Source: Paenibacillus phytohabitans (GTDB lineage: Bacteria > Bacillota > Bacilli > Paenibacillales > Paenibacillaceae). Taken from it: 64,000 nucleotides of DNA. The translations under genes and the position numbers were made by a program. The DNA lies in NCBI RefSeq assembly GCF_013141775.1, contig NZ_WHOB01000012.1, positions 62,001-126,000 on the forward strand, read 5' to 3'. Shown here one piece after another: positions 20,313-29,354 of this stretch (positions within the stretch are counted from its first letter, which is position 1; each line of letters opens with the position of its first letter). The notes below the pieces were generated by a model. It did not search any database. It saw nothing but the letters and a program-made list of their open reading frames with translations, and had not been told where the DNA came from.

Positions 20313-21603
20313 CGGTGCAACAGGCTGGCGGTTTGAGGATTTCCGCCCGGTGACGGTCACCGGGATGGGGGTCCTCAGCGCGGCGGCAAGCGGTATAGAA
20401 GCCTTCGGGCGATCCCTGAAAGAAGGCCGCAGCGGAATTGGCTATCTTCAGGGATTAACCTATCCGGACGGACAGCCGCTGATCGGCGCTGAGCTGCGCG
20501 AGGAAGGGCTGCAGGAATCCTTCCGCCGCTATGAAGGGGATTTATCGCGGAATGCCGGCCGGTTGTTCAGAATCTCCGGCAAATCGGTTAAGGCTTCCGC
20601 ACTGGCCGGAGCCGAGGCATGGCAGCAGGCGAAGCTGAATGTAAGCAGGCCGGAGGCAGAGCGGATCGGCCTGATCATTGCCGGAAGCAATATTTCTCCG
20701 GCGGTCAGCTATGCAGCAATGATGGAATGCGGACACCAGCTGGAGCTGCTCCATCCCAGATATGCGCTGAATTACATGGATACCCATCAGCTTGGGGTAC
20801 TTAGTGAAATGTTCGGCATTCAGGGAGAGGGGGCGACGATTGGCGGCGCCTCAGCCAGCGGCAATGCGGCGGTGCTGAGGGCAGCGCAATTAATCCAGCT
20901 CGGGATTGTCGATGTCTGTATGGTTATCGGACCTTTGGCCGATCTGTCCCCGCTGGAGCTGCAGGGCTTCCTCAATATTGGGGCGTACGGAGGCCGCAGC
21001 TTCCATGATGCACCCGCCGCAGCGTGCCGGCCGTTCGACAGCAGGCATGAAGGCTTCATCTTCGGGCAGGCTTCCGCCTGCCTGATCCTGGAGGGGGCGG
21101 ACAGTGCCCAAGCCCGGCAAGTGGAGGTACTGGCGACTATAGCCGGCGGGGCGGCTGCTCTGGACGGACACAGCCTGTCTGATCCGAGCGAAGATGGACA
21201 GGTGCGGACGATGGAGCAGGCGCTCCGCACTGCCGGAATCGCCCCCTCTGTCATTGATTACATCAATGCGCATGGCACTTCTACACCGCTGGGGGATGTG
21301 ACGGAGCTGAAATCAATCTCACGGGTGTTTGGCGGCCAGCTAAGTCACATCCGGTTGAATTCGACCAAAGCGCTGACCGGACATTGCCTGTATGCGGCCG
21401 GAGTGGTGGAAGCCGTGGCGACGATCCTCCAGCTGCAGGGGGATTTCCTTCACCCGCTGCCCTCTCTGGAGGACCCGATCAGCCGGGAGCACTATTTCGC
21501 TTCCAGCCTGGCGGAACCGGCGGAATTTACTTATGGGCTTAGCAATTCCTACGGCTTCGGAGGAATCAATACCAGCATTATCATCAGAAAAGGAGCAAGC
21601 TGA
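20299..21603 (+). CDS. decarboxylating ketosynthase of the HMGS cassette (PksF-like)
   Basis: This 434-residue stand-alone ketosynthase has the active-site Cys replaced by Ser (Ser185 in GGASASGN). The two His motifs NAHGTST and LTGHCL are kept. This is the known signature of the KS variant in beta-branching cassettes, which decarboxylates malonyl-ACP to acetyl-ACP and cannot condense. The neighbours are the donor ACP (14-base overlap upstream) and HMG synthase (starts immediately after the stop codon). A GGGGAGGT sequence about 15 bases upstream is the probable ribosome site. Confidence 0.92.
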   Translation: MKIYNGATGWRFEDFRPVTVTGMGVLSAAASGIEAFGRSLKEGRSGIGYLQGLTYPDGQPLIGAELREEGLQESFRRYEGDLSRNAGRLFRISGKSVKASALAGAEAWQQAKLNVSRPEAERIGLIIAGSNISPAVSYAAMMECGHQLELLHPRYALNYMDTHQLGVLSEMFGIQGEGATIGGASASGNAAVLRAAQLIQLGIVDVCMVIGPLADLSPLELQGFLNIGAYGGRSFHDAPAAACRPFDSRHEGFIFGQASACLILEGADSAQARQVEVLATIAGGAAALDGHSLSDPSEDGQVRTMEQALRTAGIAPSVIDYINAHGTSTPLGDVTELKSISRVFGGQLSHIRLNSTKALTGHCLYAAGVVEAVATILQLQGDFLHPLPSLEDPISREHYFASSLAEPAEFTYGLSNSYGFGGINTSIIIRKGAS

Positions 21604-22836
21604 ATGCGAGTAGGAATTGAGAGTATCAACTTTTACGGGGGACCGGCGGTGATCTCAGCCCGCAGTATCTTTGAAGGCAGAGGCCTTGACCTCAGCCGGT
21701 TCGATAATCTGATGATGGACCGGAAATCGGTGGGTGTAGCCTGCGAAGATGCTGTAACAGGCGGAGTCAATGCGGCGAAGCCGATCATCGATGCCTTAAG
21801 CGAGGAGGACAAGAACCGGATCGAGCTGGTGATTACAGCCAGCGAGTCCGGTGTGGATTTTGGCAAATCGCTCAGTACCTATATCCATGACTATCTGGGG
21901 CTGAGCCGCCATTGCCGGTTGTTCGAGCTGAAGCAGGCCTGTTACGGCGGAACGGCCGGGCTGCACATGGCTGCCTGCTTCATCGCCTCGGGTGCTTCCC
22001 CCGGAGCCAAGGCGCTGGTCATCGCCACGGATGTAGCGAGAGCAGCAGCCAAAAGCACCTACGGTGAGCCGACTCAGGCTGTTGGAGCCGTGGCCATGCT
22101 CATCAGTGCCAATCCGGAGATTCTGGAGCTGGACTTCGGCGCAACCGGACATTACAGCTATGAGGTGATGGATACCTGCCGGCCGCTGCCGGAGATCGAG
22201 ACCGGGAACCCGGATTTGTCGCTGCTGTCTTATCTGGACTGCCTGGAGAATGCCTATAAGAATTATAAGGAGAAGGTGGACGGCGTCCATTTTCAGGAGA
22301 CCTTTGATTTTCTGGCCTTCCATACGCCCTTCGGCGGCATGGTCAAAGGCGCTCACCGCAAGCTGATCCATGAGGAGCTGAAACTGAGAGGCGCAGTAGT
22401 CCAGCAGGACTTTGACAAAAGAGTCGCCCCGTCCCTGACCTACGGCATGCAGGTGGGCAATGTCTATTCCGCAGCTTTATACCTTAGTTTATGCAGTTTG
22501 ATTGATCAGGCAGACATTGCGGATTACCGCAGAGTCGGGTTATTCTCCTACGGCTCAGGCTGCTCTTCCGAATTTTACAGCGGGGTGATTACGCCGGAAT
22601 CCGTAAGGAAGCTAAGTACGATGAATATTCAGGCGGGGCTGGACAGCCGTTATGAGCTCAGCTTTGAGGAATATGACGACATCCTGGACCAGAACGTCGA
22701 GTGGCTGTTCGGAATCCGGGACAAGAAGGTGGATTTCTCCGCATTCAGCCGTGTCTATGATCACTTTTTCAAGGGCAAAGGTTATCTGGTTCTGACCGAA
22801 GTCGATGACTTTCACCGCAAATATGCGTGGAGCTGA
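21604..22836 (+). CDS. HMG-CoA synthase homologue for beta-branching (PksG-like)
   Basis: This 410-residue member of the hydroxymethylglutaryl-CoA synthase family shows the catalytic Cys113 in KQACYGG and the His in FHTPFGGMVKGAH. In polyketide clusters this enzyme joins acetate from the donor ACP to the beta-keto group of the growing chain, starting a methyl or exomethylene branch. The start ATG follows the stop of the KS gene directly, with AAGGAG about 10 bases upstream. The ACP, decarboxylating KS, HMG synthase, hydratase order is the usual one. Confidence 0.94.
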   Translation: MRVGIESINFYGGPAVISARSIFEGRGLDLSRFDNLMMDRKSVGVACEDAVTGGVNAAKPIIDALSEEDKNRIELVITASESGVDFGKSLSTYIHDYLGLSRHCRLFELKQACYGGTAGLHMAACFIASGASPGAKALVIATDVARAAAKSTYGEPTQAVGAVAMLISANPEILELDFGATGHYSYEVMDTCRPLPEIETGNPDLSLLSYLDCLENAYKNYKEKVDGVHFQETFDFLAFHTPFGGMVKGAHRKLIHEELKLRGAVVQQDFDKRVAPSLTYGMQVGNVYSAALYLSLCSLIDQADIADYRRVGLFSYGSGCSSEFYSGVITPESVRKLSTMNIQAGLDSRYELSFEEYDDILDQNVEWLFGIRDKKVDFSAFSRVYDHFFKGKGYLVLTEVDDFHRKYAWS

Positions 22837-22839
22837 CAA

Positions 22840-23631
22840 GTGACTGCCATGGAGTATCATTCTATTGCCGTAAGTCACCTGGACGAAGGGCTCTACAGCA
22901 TCCGGCTGAACCGTCCGGAGCACAAGAACAGTATCACTGCCACCCTGGTATCAGAGCTGCAGCATGCCTTAGGGATGCTGGAGGAGCTGAGCGCCTGCCG
23001 GGTGATTGTCCTTGAAGGTACGGGCGGGTATTTCTGTACCGGGATGAATTTTCATGCGTTTACGGACGGGGAGGACGACGCACCCGGTGATTCAGCCGCC
23101 CCGCCATCCGTAGATTTTTTGCAGACGATGAAAAGGATCGGCGAACTGTCCAAGATGGTGATCGCCAAGGTAGACGGGCAGGTGCTTGCCGGTGGTGTGG
23201 GGCTGATGGCTGCCTGTGATTATGTGGTCGCTTCGCCGCGTTCCACCTTTTCCCTGCCTGAAGCGATCTGGGGCCTCGTGCCCGCTCTCGTCAGTCCTTA
23301 TCTTATCCGGCGGACCGGCTATTGGCAGGCATACAAGATGACCTTGACCACGCTGCCCTTGTCCTCGGAAGAAGCGCTAGGGTGCAGATTGGCCGATGAA
23401 GTAACTGCTGACCCGGATGCCAGCATTCTGCGGCTATACCGGAGAATCAGCCGGATCACGCCGCAGACAGTAAGGGAGATCAAAGGCTATTTCCGGCAAA
23501 TGTGGATTATCAACGAAACGATGGAACATGCCGCCGTAGCCGAGATTGACAAGCTGACCGCTTCTGCAGAAGTCAGAGAGAACATTCAGAATTATGTGCG
23601 TTACAAAAGATTTCCCTGGGAAAAAGAATAG
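22840..23631 (+). CDS. enoyl-CoA hydratase/isomerase family, dehydrating type (PksH-like ECH1)
   Basis: This 263-residue crotonase-fold protein has an oxyanion-hole region FCTGMNF and AGGVGLMAACDYV. Segments such as SLPEAIWGLVPALV and the C-terminal RFPWEKE end resemble PksH, the cassette enzyme that dehydrates the HMG-type intermediate, rather than PksI, the decarboxylating partner. The GTG at 22840 is chosen because GGAG lies 7 bases upstream; the ATG at 22849 is too far from it. The PksI-type second hydratase is not encoded in the window, so a complete branch would need one elsewhere or as a PKS domain. Confidence 0.87.
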   Translation: MTAMEYHSIAVSHLDEGLYSIRLNRPEHKNSITATLVSELQHALGMLEELSACRVIVLEGTGGYFCTGMNFHAFTDGEDDAPGDSAAPPSVDFLQTMKRIGELSKMVIAKVDGQVLAGGVGLMAACDYVVASPRSTFSLPEAIWGLVPALVSPYLIRRTGYWQAYKMTLTTLPLSSEEALGCRLADEVTADPDASILRLYRRISRITPQTVREIKGYFRQMWIINETMEHAAVAEIDKLTASAEVRENIQNYVRYKRFPWEKE

Positions 23632-23641
23632 GGGCACAGTG

Positions 23642-24415
23642 ATGCTATATACAACCTTCGCAAAGCAATACGAACAGTTCCTCTCCCACACGGTAAGAAG
23701 GATCAGCTTTGAGCTGGAAGGCCCGGAGGATCGTTATGGGCTGAAGCTGAGTGTGGTCTCCCTGCCGCCGGAGGACGGGCCACTGGATTATCTGAGTGCG
23801 GCGGAGAAGGAGCAATACTTCGGCTTCAAATATCCCAGACGCCGCAACAGCTACCTGCTCGGCAAGCTGGCCGCCAAGATGGCTGTGGCTGAGGAGCAGG
23901 ATGATCTGTCCGAAATTCAGGTTGATCACGGAATTCTGTGCCAGCCGCTGGTGGCCGGAAGCGACCGGAAGATTACGATTACCCATTGCGACACCCTGGG
24001 AGCGGCGGTTGATTATGACCCGCGTCTTCTGCTGGGCGTTGACATGGAGCTTGTGGATGAGAAGGCGATGGACGCGTTAAGAAGGATTACCTCCAAGGAG
24101 GAAGAGGGCCTGATGAAGGACCTTGGACCTGAGCTTGCGCCGACGCACTTCCTGACCCTGCTCTGGACGGCCAAGGAAGCGATGTCCAAAGTGCTTCAGA
24201 CCGGCTTCACCGTTCCCACCGACCTGTTCGAAATCAAAGCATGCACCCGCGGTGAGCAGGGAGTGATCAGCCAGTTCAAGAATTTCCCGCAATTCAAGGC
24301 CATATCCGTTCTGCGCCGTGAATATGTTTTTACCATTGTGCTTCCGGCCAAGGCCATGACTAACGGCTCGGAAGCCCGGTTATTGCAATGTCTGCAAGAG
24401 ATGCTGCCATTATAA
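23642..24415 (+). CDS. Sfp-type 4'-phosphopantetheinyl transferase
   Basis: This 257-residue enzyme attaches the phosphopantetheine arm of CoA to carrier proteins. It carries the family motifs GVDMEL (GxDxE magnesium site) and WTAKEAMSK (WxxKEA). The ATG at 23642 gives a normal-length protein beginning MLYTTF; the frame is open a further 16 codons into the hydratase gene, without a better start. It presumably primes the many ACP and PCP domains of this cluster. It lies ten bases after the hydratase stop, in the same operon. Confidence 0.9.
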   Translation: MLYTTFAKQYEQFLSHTVRRISFELEGPEDRYGLKLSVVSLPPEDGPLDYLSAAEKEQYFGFKYPRRRNSYLLGKLAAKMAVAEEQDDLSEIQVDHGILCQPLVAGSDRKITITHCDTLGAAVDYDPRLLLGVDMELVDEKAMDALRRITSKEEEGLMKDLGPELAPTHFLTLLWTAKEAMSKVLQTGFTVPTDLFEIKACTRGEQGVISQFKNFPQFKAISVLRREYVFTIVLPAKAMTNGSEARLLQCLQEMLPL

Positions 24416-24448
24416 CGTAAGAGTATCAACCATTTCAGGAGGTGCTTT

Positions 24449-24961
24449 ATGAAAAGTCTCGTCCTTTACACAAGCGTCTATGGAAGTACGAAGCAGTATG
24501 CGGAATGGATCGCGGAGGAGCTTGGAGCCGATCTCGCGGACATCGACACGTTTGACATTAAGCAGGCAGGCCAGTATGACACCGTAATTATAGGTACCTA
24601 TGTGCGGGTACAGAAGCTGGTCATCGCCGATTATCTCAAGAAGGTATGGGACCAGCTGCAGCATAAGAAGGTCATCCTCTTTTCCGTCTCCAAAACGCCT
24701 GTGCAAAGCGAAGCCTCCATCAAGAACTACAACAAAAGCATTCCCGAAAAAATCCGTGCCGGGCTGAAATATTTCCCGCTGGAAGGCCGGTTTAACTTTG
24801 AACAGCTGGCCGACAAGGATAAAACCATGATGAAGGTCGGACAGAAAATGACCCGGCTGTTCATGGGCAAGGAAATGGCAGAAGAAATGGTCAGAAACTG
24901 CGACGATGTGCGCAAAGAAAACATTTCGCCGATTCTTCAGGAACTGCGTCAGACCTCATGA
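24449..24961 (+). CDS. flavodoxin-domain protein
   Basis: This 170-residue protein begins with the flavodoxin FMN phosphate loop (LYTSVYGSTKQYAEW) and has the typical VIIGTYVR segment. It resembles the flavodoxin-like HemG/menaquinone-dependent group more than short ferredoxin-reducing flavodoxins. AGGAGGT precedes the ATG. Its place just before the two electron-transfer flavoprotein genes suggests a redox partner in the tailoring pathway; its actual partner cannot be read from sequence. Confidence 0.8.
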   Translation: MKSLVLYTSVYGSTKQYAEWIAEELGADLADIDTFDIKQAGQYDTVIIGTYVRVQKLVIADYLKKVWDQLQHKKVILFSVSKTPVQSEASIKNYNKSIPEKIRAGLKYFPLEGRFNFEQLADKDKTMMKVGQKMTRLFMGKEMAEEMVRNCDDVRKENISPILQELRQTS

Positions 24962-24992
24962 GCACACCCTTGTCCAGGAAGGAGTGAGCGGA

Positions 24993-25745
24993 TTGCAAAT
25001 CGCTGTATGTGTCAAGCAGGTACCCTCCGCTCACATGGGGCCTGTTATGAACCCGGCGGATGTCTTTGCCCTGGAAGAGGCGCTGCGGATCAGGGAGCGC
25101 CAGGGCGGGAGCGTAACCGCCGTAAGCATGGGAGCAGAATCCGCAGCGCAAATCTTGCGGAGCTGCATCTCACTGGGTGCGGATGCAGGCGTGCTGCTGA
25201 CTGACAGGCTGTTCGCGGGTGGGGACACACTCGCAACGGCCACTGTGCTCTCCCGTGGGCTTGAGCTGTTAGGCAAGCCGGATCTGATTCTCTGCGGCAC
25301 CCATTCGACAGACGGGGAGACCGCACAGGTCGGTCCCGCCCTGGCGGAGAAGCTGGGCACTGCGCACACCACGCATGTGCTGGAGATCCTCGCCCTGGAA
25401 GAGCGGCACATCACCTGCAGGCGGATGACAGAGACCGGTTTTGAAATTGTGCAGCTGATGCTCCCGGCCCTGATTACGGTGCATAAAGGCATTAATCAGC
25501 CGCGGATGGCTACCATTAATGGAATTCTGAAGGCTAACCGCTGTGAAATCACCAGGCTGTCCGCCCAGGACCTGAGCCTGGACAAGCAAGCCTGCGGGCT
25601 TGCGGGATCGCCTACCCGGGTGCAGGCAACCCGTCCTGCCGCAGACCGGCAGGTGCCCTTCACCGTAAGCGGCAAGAGCCTGCGGGAGCAGATTGAGGAG
25701 ATCGCGCAGCTTTTGACAGATAAGAATATGTCACCGGGTATATGA
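24993..25745 (+). CDS. etfB: electron transfer flavoprotein, beta subunit
   Basis: This 250-residue ETF beta/FixA-type protein has the family N-terminus QIAVCVKQVP and the ADVFALEEALRI and DLILCGTHSTDGETAQVGP segments that form the nucleotide-binding region. The start is taken as TTG 24993, which follows AAGGAG at a normal distance and matches the family N-terminus; ORFs starting further upstream run into the flavodoxin gene. With the alpha subunit downstream it would accept electrons from an acyl-CoA dehydrogenase. One such enzyme is encoded at 31058-32212. Confidence 0.9.
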   Translation: MQIAVCVKQVPSAHMGPVMNPADVFALEEALRIRERQGGSVTAVSMGAESAAQILRSCISLGADAGVLLTDRLFAGGDTLATATVLSRGLELLGKPDLILCGTHSTDGETAQVGPALAEKLGTAHTTHVLEILALEERHITCRRMTETGFEIVQLMLPALITVHKGINQPRMATINGILKANRCEITRLSAQDLSLDKQACGLAGSPTRVQATRPAADRQVPFTVSGKSLREQIEEIAQLLTDKNMSPGI

Positions 25746-25818
25746 TGCTTTTTCTAAAATATAAGAATTTATATGTTTCACATGATAACTTATCCTTCTA
25801 TTTCTCGCTGAAACAGTA

Positions 25819-25838
25819 CCGTCCTTACAAAAGGACGG
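25819..25838 (+). promoter_or_regulatory. hairpin between the two ETF genes
   Basis: A perfect 8-bp inverted repeat (CCGTCCTT, loop ACAA, AAGGACGG) sits in the 139-base AT-rich gap between the ETF genes. No T-tract follows it directly, so it is more likely an mRNA processing or stability element than a terminator. The gap otherwise contains no believable gene. Confidence 0.45.
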
Positions 25839-25884
25839 CAAAGCCGTTTCCACTTGTTATTTTCATTCAGATAAGGAGGCTTCC

Positions 25885-26907
25885 ATGCCGGACCAGAGCC
25901 TGCGGGCTAGAGAATATGAAGGTCTCATGATTGCCGGTGAATACGCGGAAGGACAGCTTAGCCCGGCTGTATATGAGCTGCTGGGCTCAGCCCGTGAGCT
26001 GAACCGGAAACTGCAGACGGACATTGCCGTCGTGCTTATCGGAAGCGGTACCTCAGCCTATGCGGCTTCCTGCATCAGCCATGGCGCGGACACCGTCTAT
26101 GTGCTCGATCAGCCCGGCCTCAGTCCGCTGAGCGAAGAGGTTCATACGGAGCTGCTGCATCAGCTGGTATTGGAGGCTAAACCGGAAATCCTGCTGCTTC
26201 CCTCCACTATACATAGCAAATCCATCGCCGCTAGATTAGCTGCAAGGCTTAACACCGGCTTAACTGCGGATTGCACAGAGCTTGACATTGATCTGCCTAG
26301 CCGGGTGCTGCTGCAGATCCGGCCAGCCCGGGAAGGGGCGTTAATGGCGACCATCTGCTGCCCGGAGGCCAGACCGCAAATGGCGACAGTCCGGCCCGGG
26401 GCCATGTCCCCTTGCGAACCCGATCCGTACCGGACCGGACGGATTATTCATCCGCAGCTCCAGCTTCCATCCGTGCTACGCACCTCTATCCTTGAGGTGA
26501 TCAAGAGCAGAGAAGCGCCGGGCTCCGCCGCTTCCGGTATTATCGTCGCCGCAGGACGGGGCGTGTGCAGCAAGGAAGGAATGGAGCTGGTCCGAGAGCT
26601 TGCCGCATGCCTGGGTGCAGAGCTGGGTGCAACAAGACCCGTGATTGACCAGGGCTGGCTGGATTATTCCCGGCAGATTGGCTTAACAGGCCGGAATGTG
26701 AGCGGCAGAATCTATATCGCGGTCGGCATCTCGGGAGCGGTTCAGCATACTGTGGGCATCCGCAGAATGGACACCGTGATTGCTATCAACAGGGACAGGA
26801 CAGCCCCTATTCTGGGACTGGCTGCGCACGGTATTGTTGCCGATCTGTTCGAGGCGGTGCCGCTCCTGATTGATCAGGTTAGACAAAACATAACAGTAGG
26901 CAGGTGA
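25885..26907 (+). CDS. etfA: electron transfer flavoprotein, alpha subunit
   Basis: This 340-residue protein has the C-terminal FAD-binding region of the ETF alpha family: GRGV, RPVIDQGWLDYSRQIG, TGRNVSGRIYIAVGISGAVQH and the closing AHGIVADLFEAVPLL. The N-terminal half is the typical variable domain. The ATG has AAGGAGG 5 bases upstream. With the beta subunit it forms the heterodimer that takes electrons from acyl-CoA dehydrogenases. A dedicated copy inside a biosynthetic cluster suggests that oxidation of a carrier-bound intermediate is part of the pathway. Confidence 0.92.
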   Translation: MPDQSLRAREYEGLMIAGEYAEGQLSPAVYELLGSARELNRKLQTDIAVVLIGSGTSAYAASCISHGADTVYVLDQPGLSPLSEEVHTELLHQLVLEAKPEILLLPSTIHSKSIAARLAARLNTGLTADCTELDIDLPSRVLLQIRPAREGALMATICCPEARPQMATVRPGAMSPCEPDPYRTGRIIHPQLQLPSVLRTSILEVIKSREAPGSAASGIIVAAGRGVCSKEGMELVRELAACLGAELGATRPVIDQGWLDYSRQIGLTGRNVSGRIYIAVGISGAVQHTVGIRRMDTVIAINRDRTAPILGLAAHGIVADLFEAVPLLIDQVRQNITVGR

Positions 26908-26911
26908 GCAT

Positions 26912-27181
26912 ATGGAAGAACGGATAAGCTTTGCACAGTTCCAGGGAATCTTTGCCGAATATTTGGGGATTGAGGCTTCAAGACTGACCCCGGAGGTCAA
27001 TCTGCTGCTGGAGCTGGGGGTTGATTCCTTATCTTTGGTCAATGTGATGCTTAGGCTCGAAAGAGAGTACCAGGTCATGTTCAATCCCGAAGACCGGGTA
27101 ATGACCCGGACACTGGGCGAAGCCTATGAGCTGTTTGACAACTATAGAAGTTTGGTCCTGGACGCGCAGACCGGCAATTAA
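26912..27181 (+). CDS. discrete acyl carrier protein
   Basis: This 89-residue carrier protein has the attachment motif LGVDSLSLVNV. It starts four bases after the ETF alpha stop with a GGTGAG site. It is one of four free-standing carriers in the window. Its neighbour, a KASIII-type enzyme, suggests it holds the acyl group that enzyme handles; this is inference from order. Confidence 0.85.
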   Translation: MEERISFAQFQGIFAEYLGIEASRLTPEVNLLLELGVDSLSLVNVMLRLEREYQVMFNPEDRVMTRTLGEAYELFDNYRSLVLDAQTGN

Positions 27182-27207
27182 TCATCTTGATGCAGAGGAG
27201 CATGACC

Positions 27208-28281
27208 ATGTTGAATCTGTCTATACGTGCCCTATCCTATTACATCCCCAAGGGGCGGATGACCAACGGGGAGATCGTAGATTTGTTCGCGGAGAAGTAC
27301 TTTCAGCATCTGCCGAAGGATGATCTGGAGCAACTGGTGTACGGCAGTAAGCGCAAGCTCGATTTTCTGGAAATTACGACCCGTTCCTGCTCAGCGGACT
27401 ACCGGGAGGAGAGCTCTGTGCAGATGGCCGTTAAGGTCTCGCAGGAAGCGATCGGCAAAGCGGGCATCACAGCAAGCGAAATTGACCTGCTGCTGTTCGT
27501 GGGTGTGTGTAATCCCTTCCGTGAACCGTCTTATGCGATTATCCTGGCGCATGAGCTGGGAATGACCCGGGGCAATTATTACGACATCAACGACACCTGC
27601 AACGGGTTCCTAAAAGCCATGGAGCTGTCCAGCCTCTATATTCAATCGGGCAAATACCGCAATATCCTCGTTGTAACCAGTGAGAATCCGCTGGAGCTGC
27701 TGGAGGCTTCCAACTATGCAGGCAAGGTCGGCAGTCTTGAAGAAGCCGATTACAAAATGAATCTGCTGTTCGCCGGGGCCGGAGCCGCCGCCATGCTGCT
27801 GAGTGCTGACAATGGCGAGAAGTCCATCCAGTACTACGGGGAGCAGAGGAACCATGCGGATTGGGAGCTGTCGCTCTATGTATCGCCCAAAATCCATATG
27901 CCCGCTCCAAGGTTCGAGGGAATGGATTTCATGAGCTGGGCGGACGGGCGCGGGATTGCCGCCAATGTCATCCGCGATATGCCCGGTTTTGTCTATGAAT
28001 TCCTGGACGAGCATGGGCTGCGCAAGGACAACATCGATTACATCTTCTCCCACCAGCTGGGCCGGAATATCACCAACTCACTGCTGAACAAGCTGGAGGT
28101 CAGGACGGAGAAAGTCTTCCCCGTTAATACCTTCCCCGAGAACGGCAACATGGGGAGCGCCAATATTCCCGCCGGTCTGGCGATCGCCGAGGAGCAGGGG
28201 CTGCTGTGTAAGGGAGACTCGATCCTGCTGCTGGGCAGTGCCTGCGGCTTAACCTATGCGGCGGCATACCTCATATGGTAA
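27208..28281 (+). CDS. 3-oxoacyl-ACP synthase III (KASIII/FabH-like) enzyme
   Basis: This 357-residue thiolase-fold enzyme has the KASIII triad: Cys131 in NDTCNGF, His282 in FSHQLGRN and Asn314 in GNMGSANIP. The start at 27208 is preferred over several in-frame upstream codons because AGAGGAG lies 7 bases before it. Enzymes of this group in secondary metabolism make starter units, join two acyl groups or transfer acyl groups to form esters. Here it stands between a free ACP and an unknown protein with an acyl ligase after it, so it probably builds or loads an unusual acyl unit. FabH of primary metabolism is unlikely given the context. Confidence 0.88.
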   Translation: MLNLSIRALSYYIPKGRMTNGEIVDLFAEKYFQHLPKDDLEQLVYGSKRKLDFLEITTRSCSADYREESSVQMAVKVSQEAIGKAGITASEIDLLLFVGVCNPFREPSYAIILAHELGMTRGNYYDINDTCNGFLKAMELSSLYIQSGKYRNILVVTSENPLELLEASNYAGKVGSLEEADYKMNLLFAGAGAAAMLLSADNGEKSIQYYGEQRNHADWELSLYVSPKIHMPAPRFEGMDFMSWADGRGIAANVIRDMPGFVYEFLDEHGLRKDNIDYIFSHQLGRNITNSLLNKLEVRTEKVFPVNTFPENGNMGSANIPAGLAIAEEQGLLCKGDSILLLGSACGLTYAAAYLIW

Positions 28282-28297
28282 GGGAGGAAGGCAGACT

Positions 28298-29332
28298 ATG
28301 ACGGTCACGAATTTTCCCGTTCCCAAGCTGATCGTAAGAGAACCGCTCGACACAGCAATCATCCGCAAAAAGGTCGCCTACGGCAACTATTCCTGCACGG
28401 ACAAGCTCGTGCCCATGATCAGGGCGCGTGGCACCAATCTGCAGACGGATGATGAAGGGAATCTGCATATTATCGGCTGGCAGCGGGATATCACCCGCAT
28501 GCGCAAGCAGGATGTCTCCCTGTCCTTCATGGTTCATCTCACCATCAGCCCGGACGGACTGATTCTGGAAGCGGCGGTGGATGATCTTTTTAACGGCGGC
28601 AAGGGTGTACTCTGTTCGAGGGATTACCTGGAGCAGAAGCTGAAGGAGGAGCTTGAGGGTCAGTGGTTTGACAAAAAACTCGCTGCCCGGCTCCGTTTTG
28701 ACCGGTTTAAATGTTTTCATATTTTTGAGATTATGAGCGGGATCTACAGTTCTTATTTCATGCACAAGCAGCATGGGGACACTGGACCCGGCGCTTTATT
28801 TTATGAGGAAGATATCGTAGATATTTACGCCGCTGAAGGCAATCTGTATTTGACCGGGCTCCAGGCGTTCAGCGGTAAGGAGGACATCAAGTATACGGTC
28901 GTCCTGTACGATGTGTTCAATCATATTACCTTCGACCAGGAAGGTTATATGAAGCTGAAATCTCCGATTCTGGCGGAGTTCTACCTGGACGGGGAGCTGG
29001 TCCATACAGACGAAATCTACAAGAAGGACAAGGATTATATCTTCATCCGTATGCAGAAGTTTCTGTTCGTATGCGTGGAGAAGCTGAAGGCGGTGCTGTT
29101 TCCGGATTTTGCGGACAAAATGATGAACACCAATCTGGCTCCCGGCGCGTTCATCGGGATCATCATGCAGGCCATCGGCATCCGTTCGTTCTCGAACAAC
29201 TTCAATTATATCCAGTATATTATGACGGCCATGCAGCGCCCCCGCAGGCTGCCGGGCTGTATCGGCGCCATTCTGAATGAGGAAGAGGCAGCGCAGCATT
29301 TCGAAGGCTTTGATTTATCCTATTTGGGCTAA
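28298..29332 (+). CDS. unrecognised protein of the acyl/aminoacyl sub-cluster
   Basis: This 344-residue protein could not be assigned to any family. It has a good ribosome site (GGGAGGA) and lies 16 bases after the KASIII gene and 22 bases before the ligase gene, so it belongs to the operon. No signal peptide or transmembrane segment is evident. The middle part is rich in aromatic and charged residues (RLRFDRFKCFHIFEIMSG), and the C-terminal third contains the segment AFIGIIMQAIGIRSFSNNFN. It may be a catalytic or partner protein for the carrier-bound intermediate, but that rests on position only. Confidence 0.8.
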   Translation: MTVTNFPVPKLIVREPLDTAIIRKKVAYGNYSCTDKLVPMIRARGTNLQTDDEGNLHIIGWQRDITRMRKQDVSLSFMVHLTISPDGLILEAAVDDLFNGGKGVLCSRDYLEQKLKEELEGQWFDKKLAARLRFDRFKCFHIFEIMSGIYSSYFMHKQHGDTGPGALFYEEDIVDIYAAEGNLYLTGLQAFSGKEDIKYTVVLYDVFNHITFDQEGYMKLKSPILAEFYLDGELVHTDEIYKKDKDYIFIRMQKFLFVCVEKLKAVLFPDFADKMMNTNLAPGAFIGIIMQAIGIRSFSNNFNYIQYIMTAMQRPRRLPGCIGAILNEEEAAQHFEGFDLSYLG

Positions 29333-29354
29333 CAAAGGAGACTAGGGCACACCG

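Noticed and set aside
25742-25930. 62-codon reading frame between the ETF genes
   Set aside because: It overlaps the start of ETF alpha, has no ribosome site and an AT-rich, non-conserved look.
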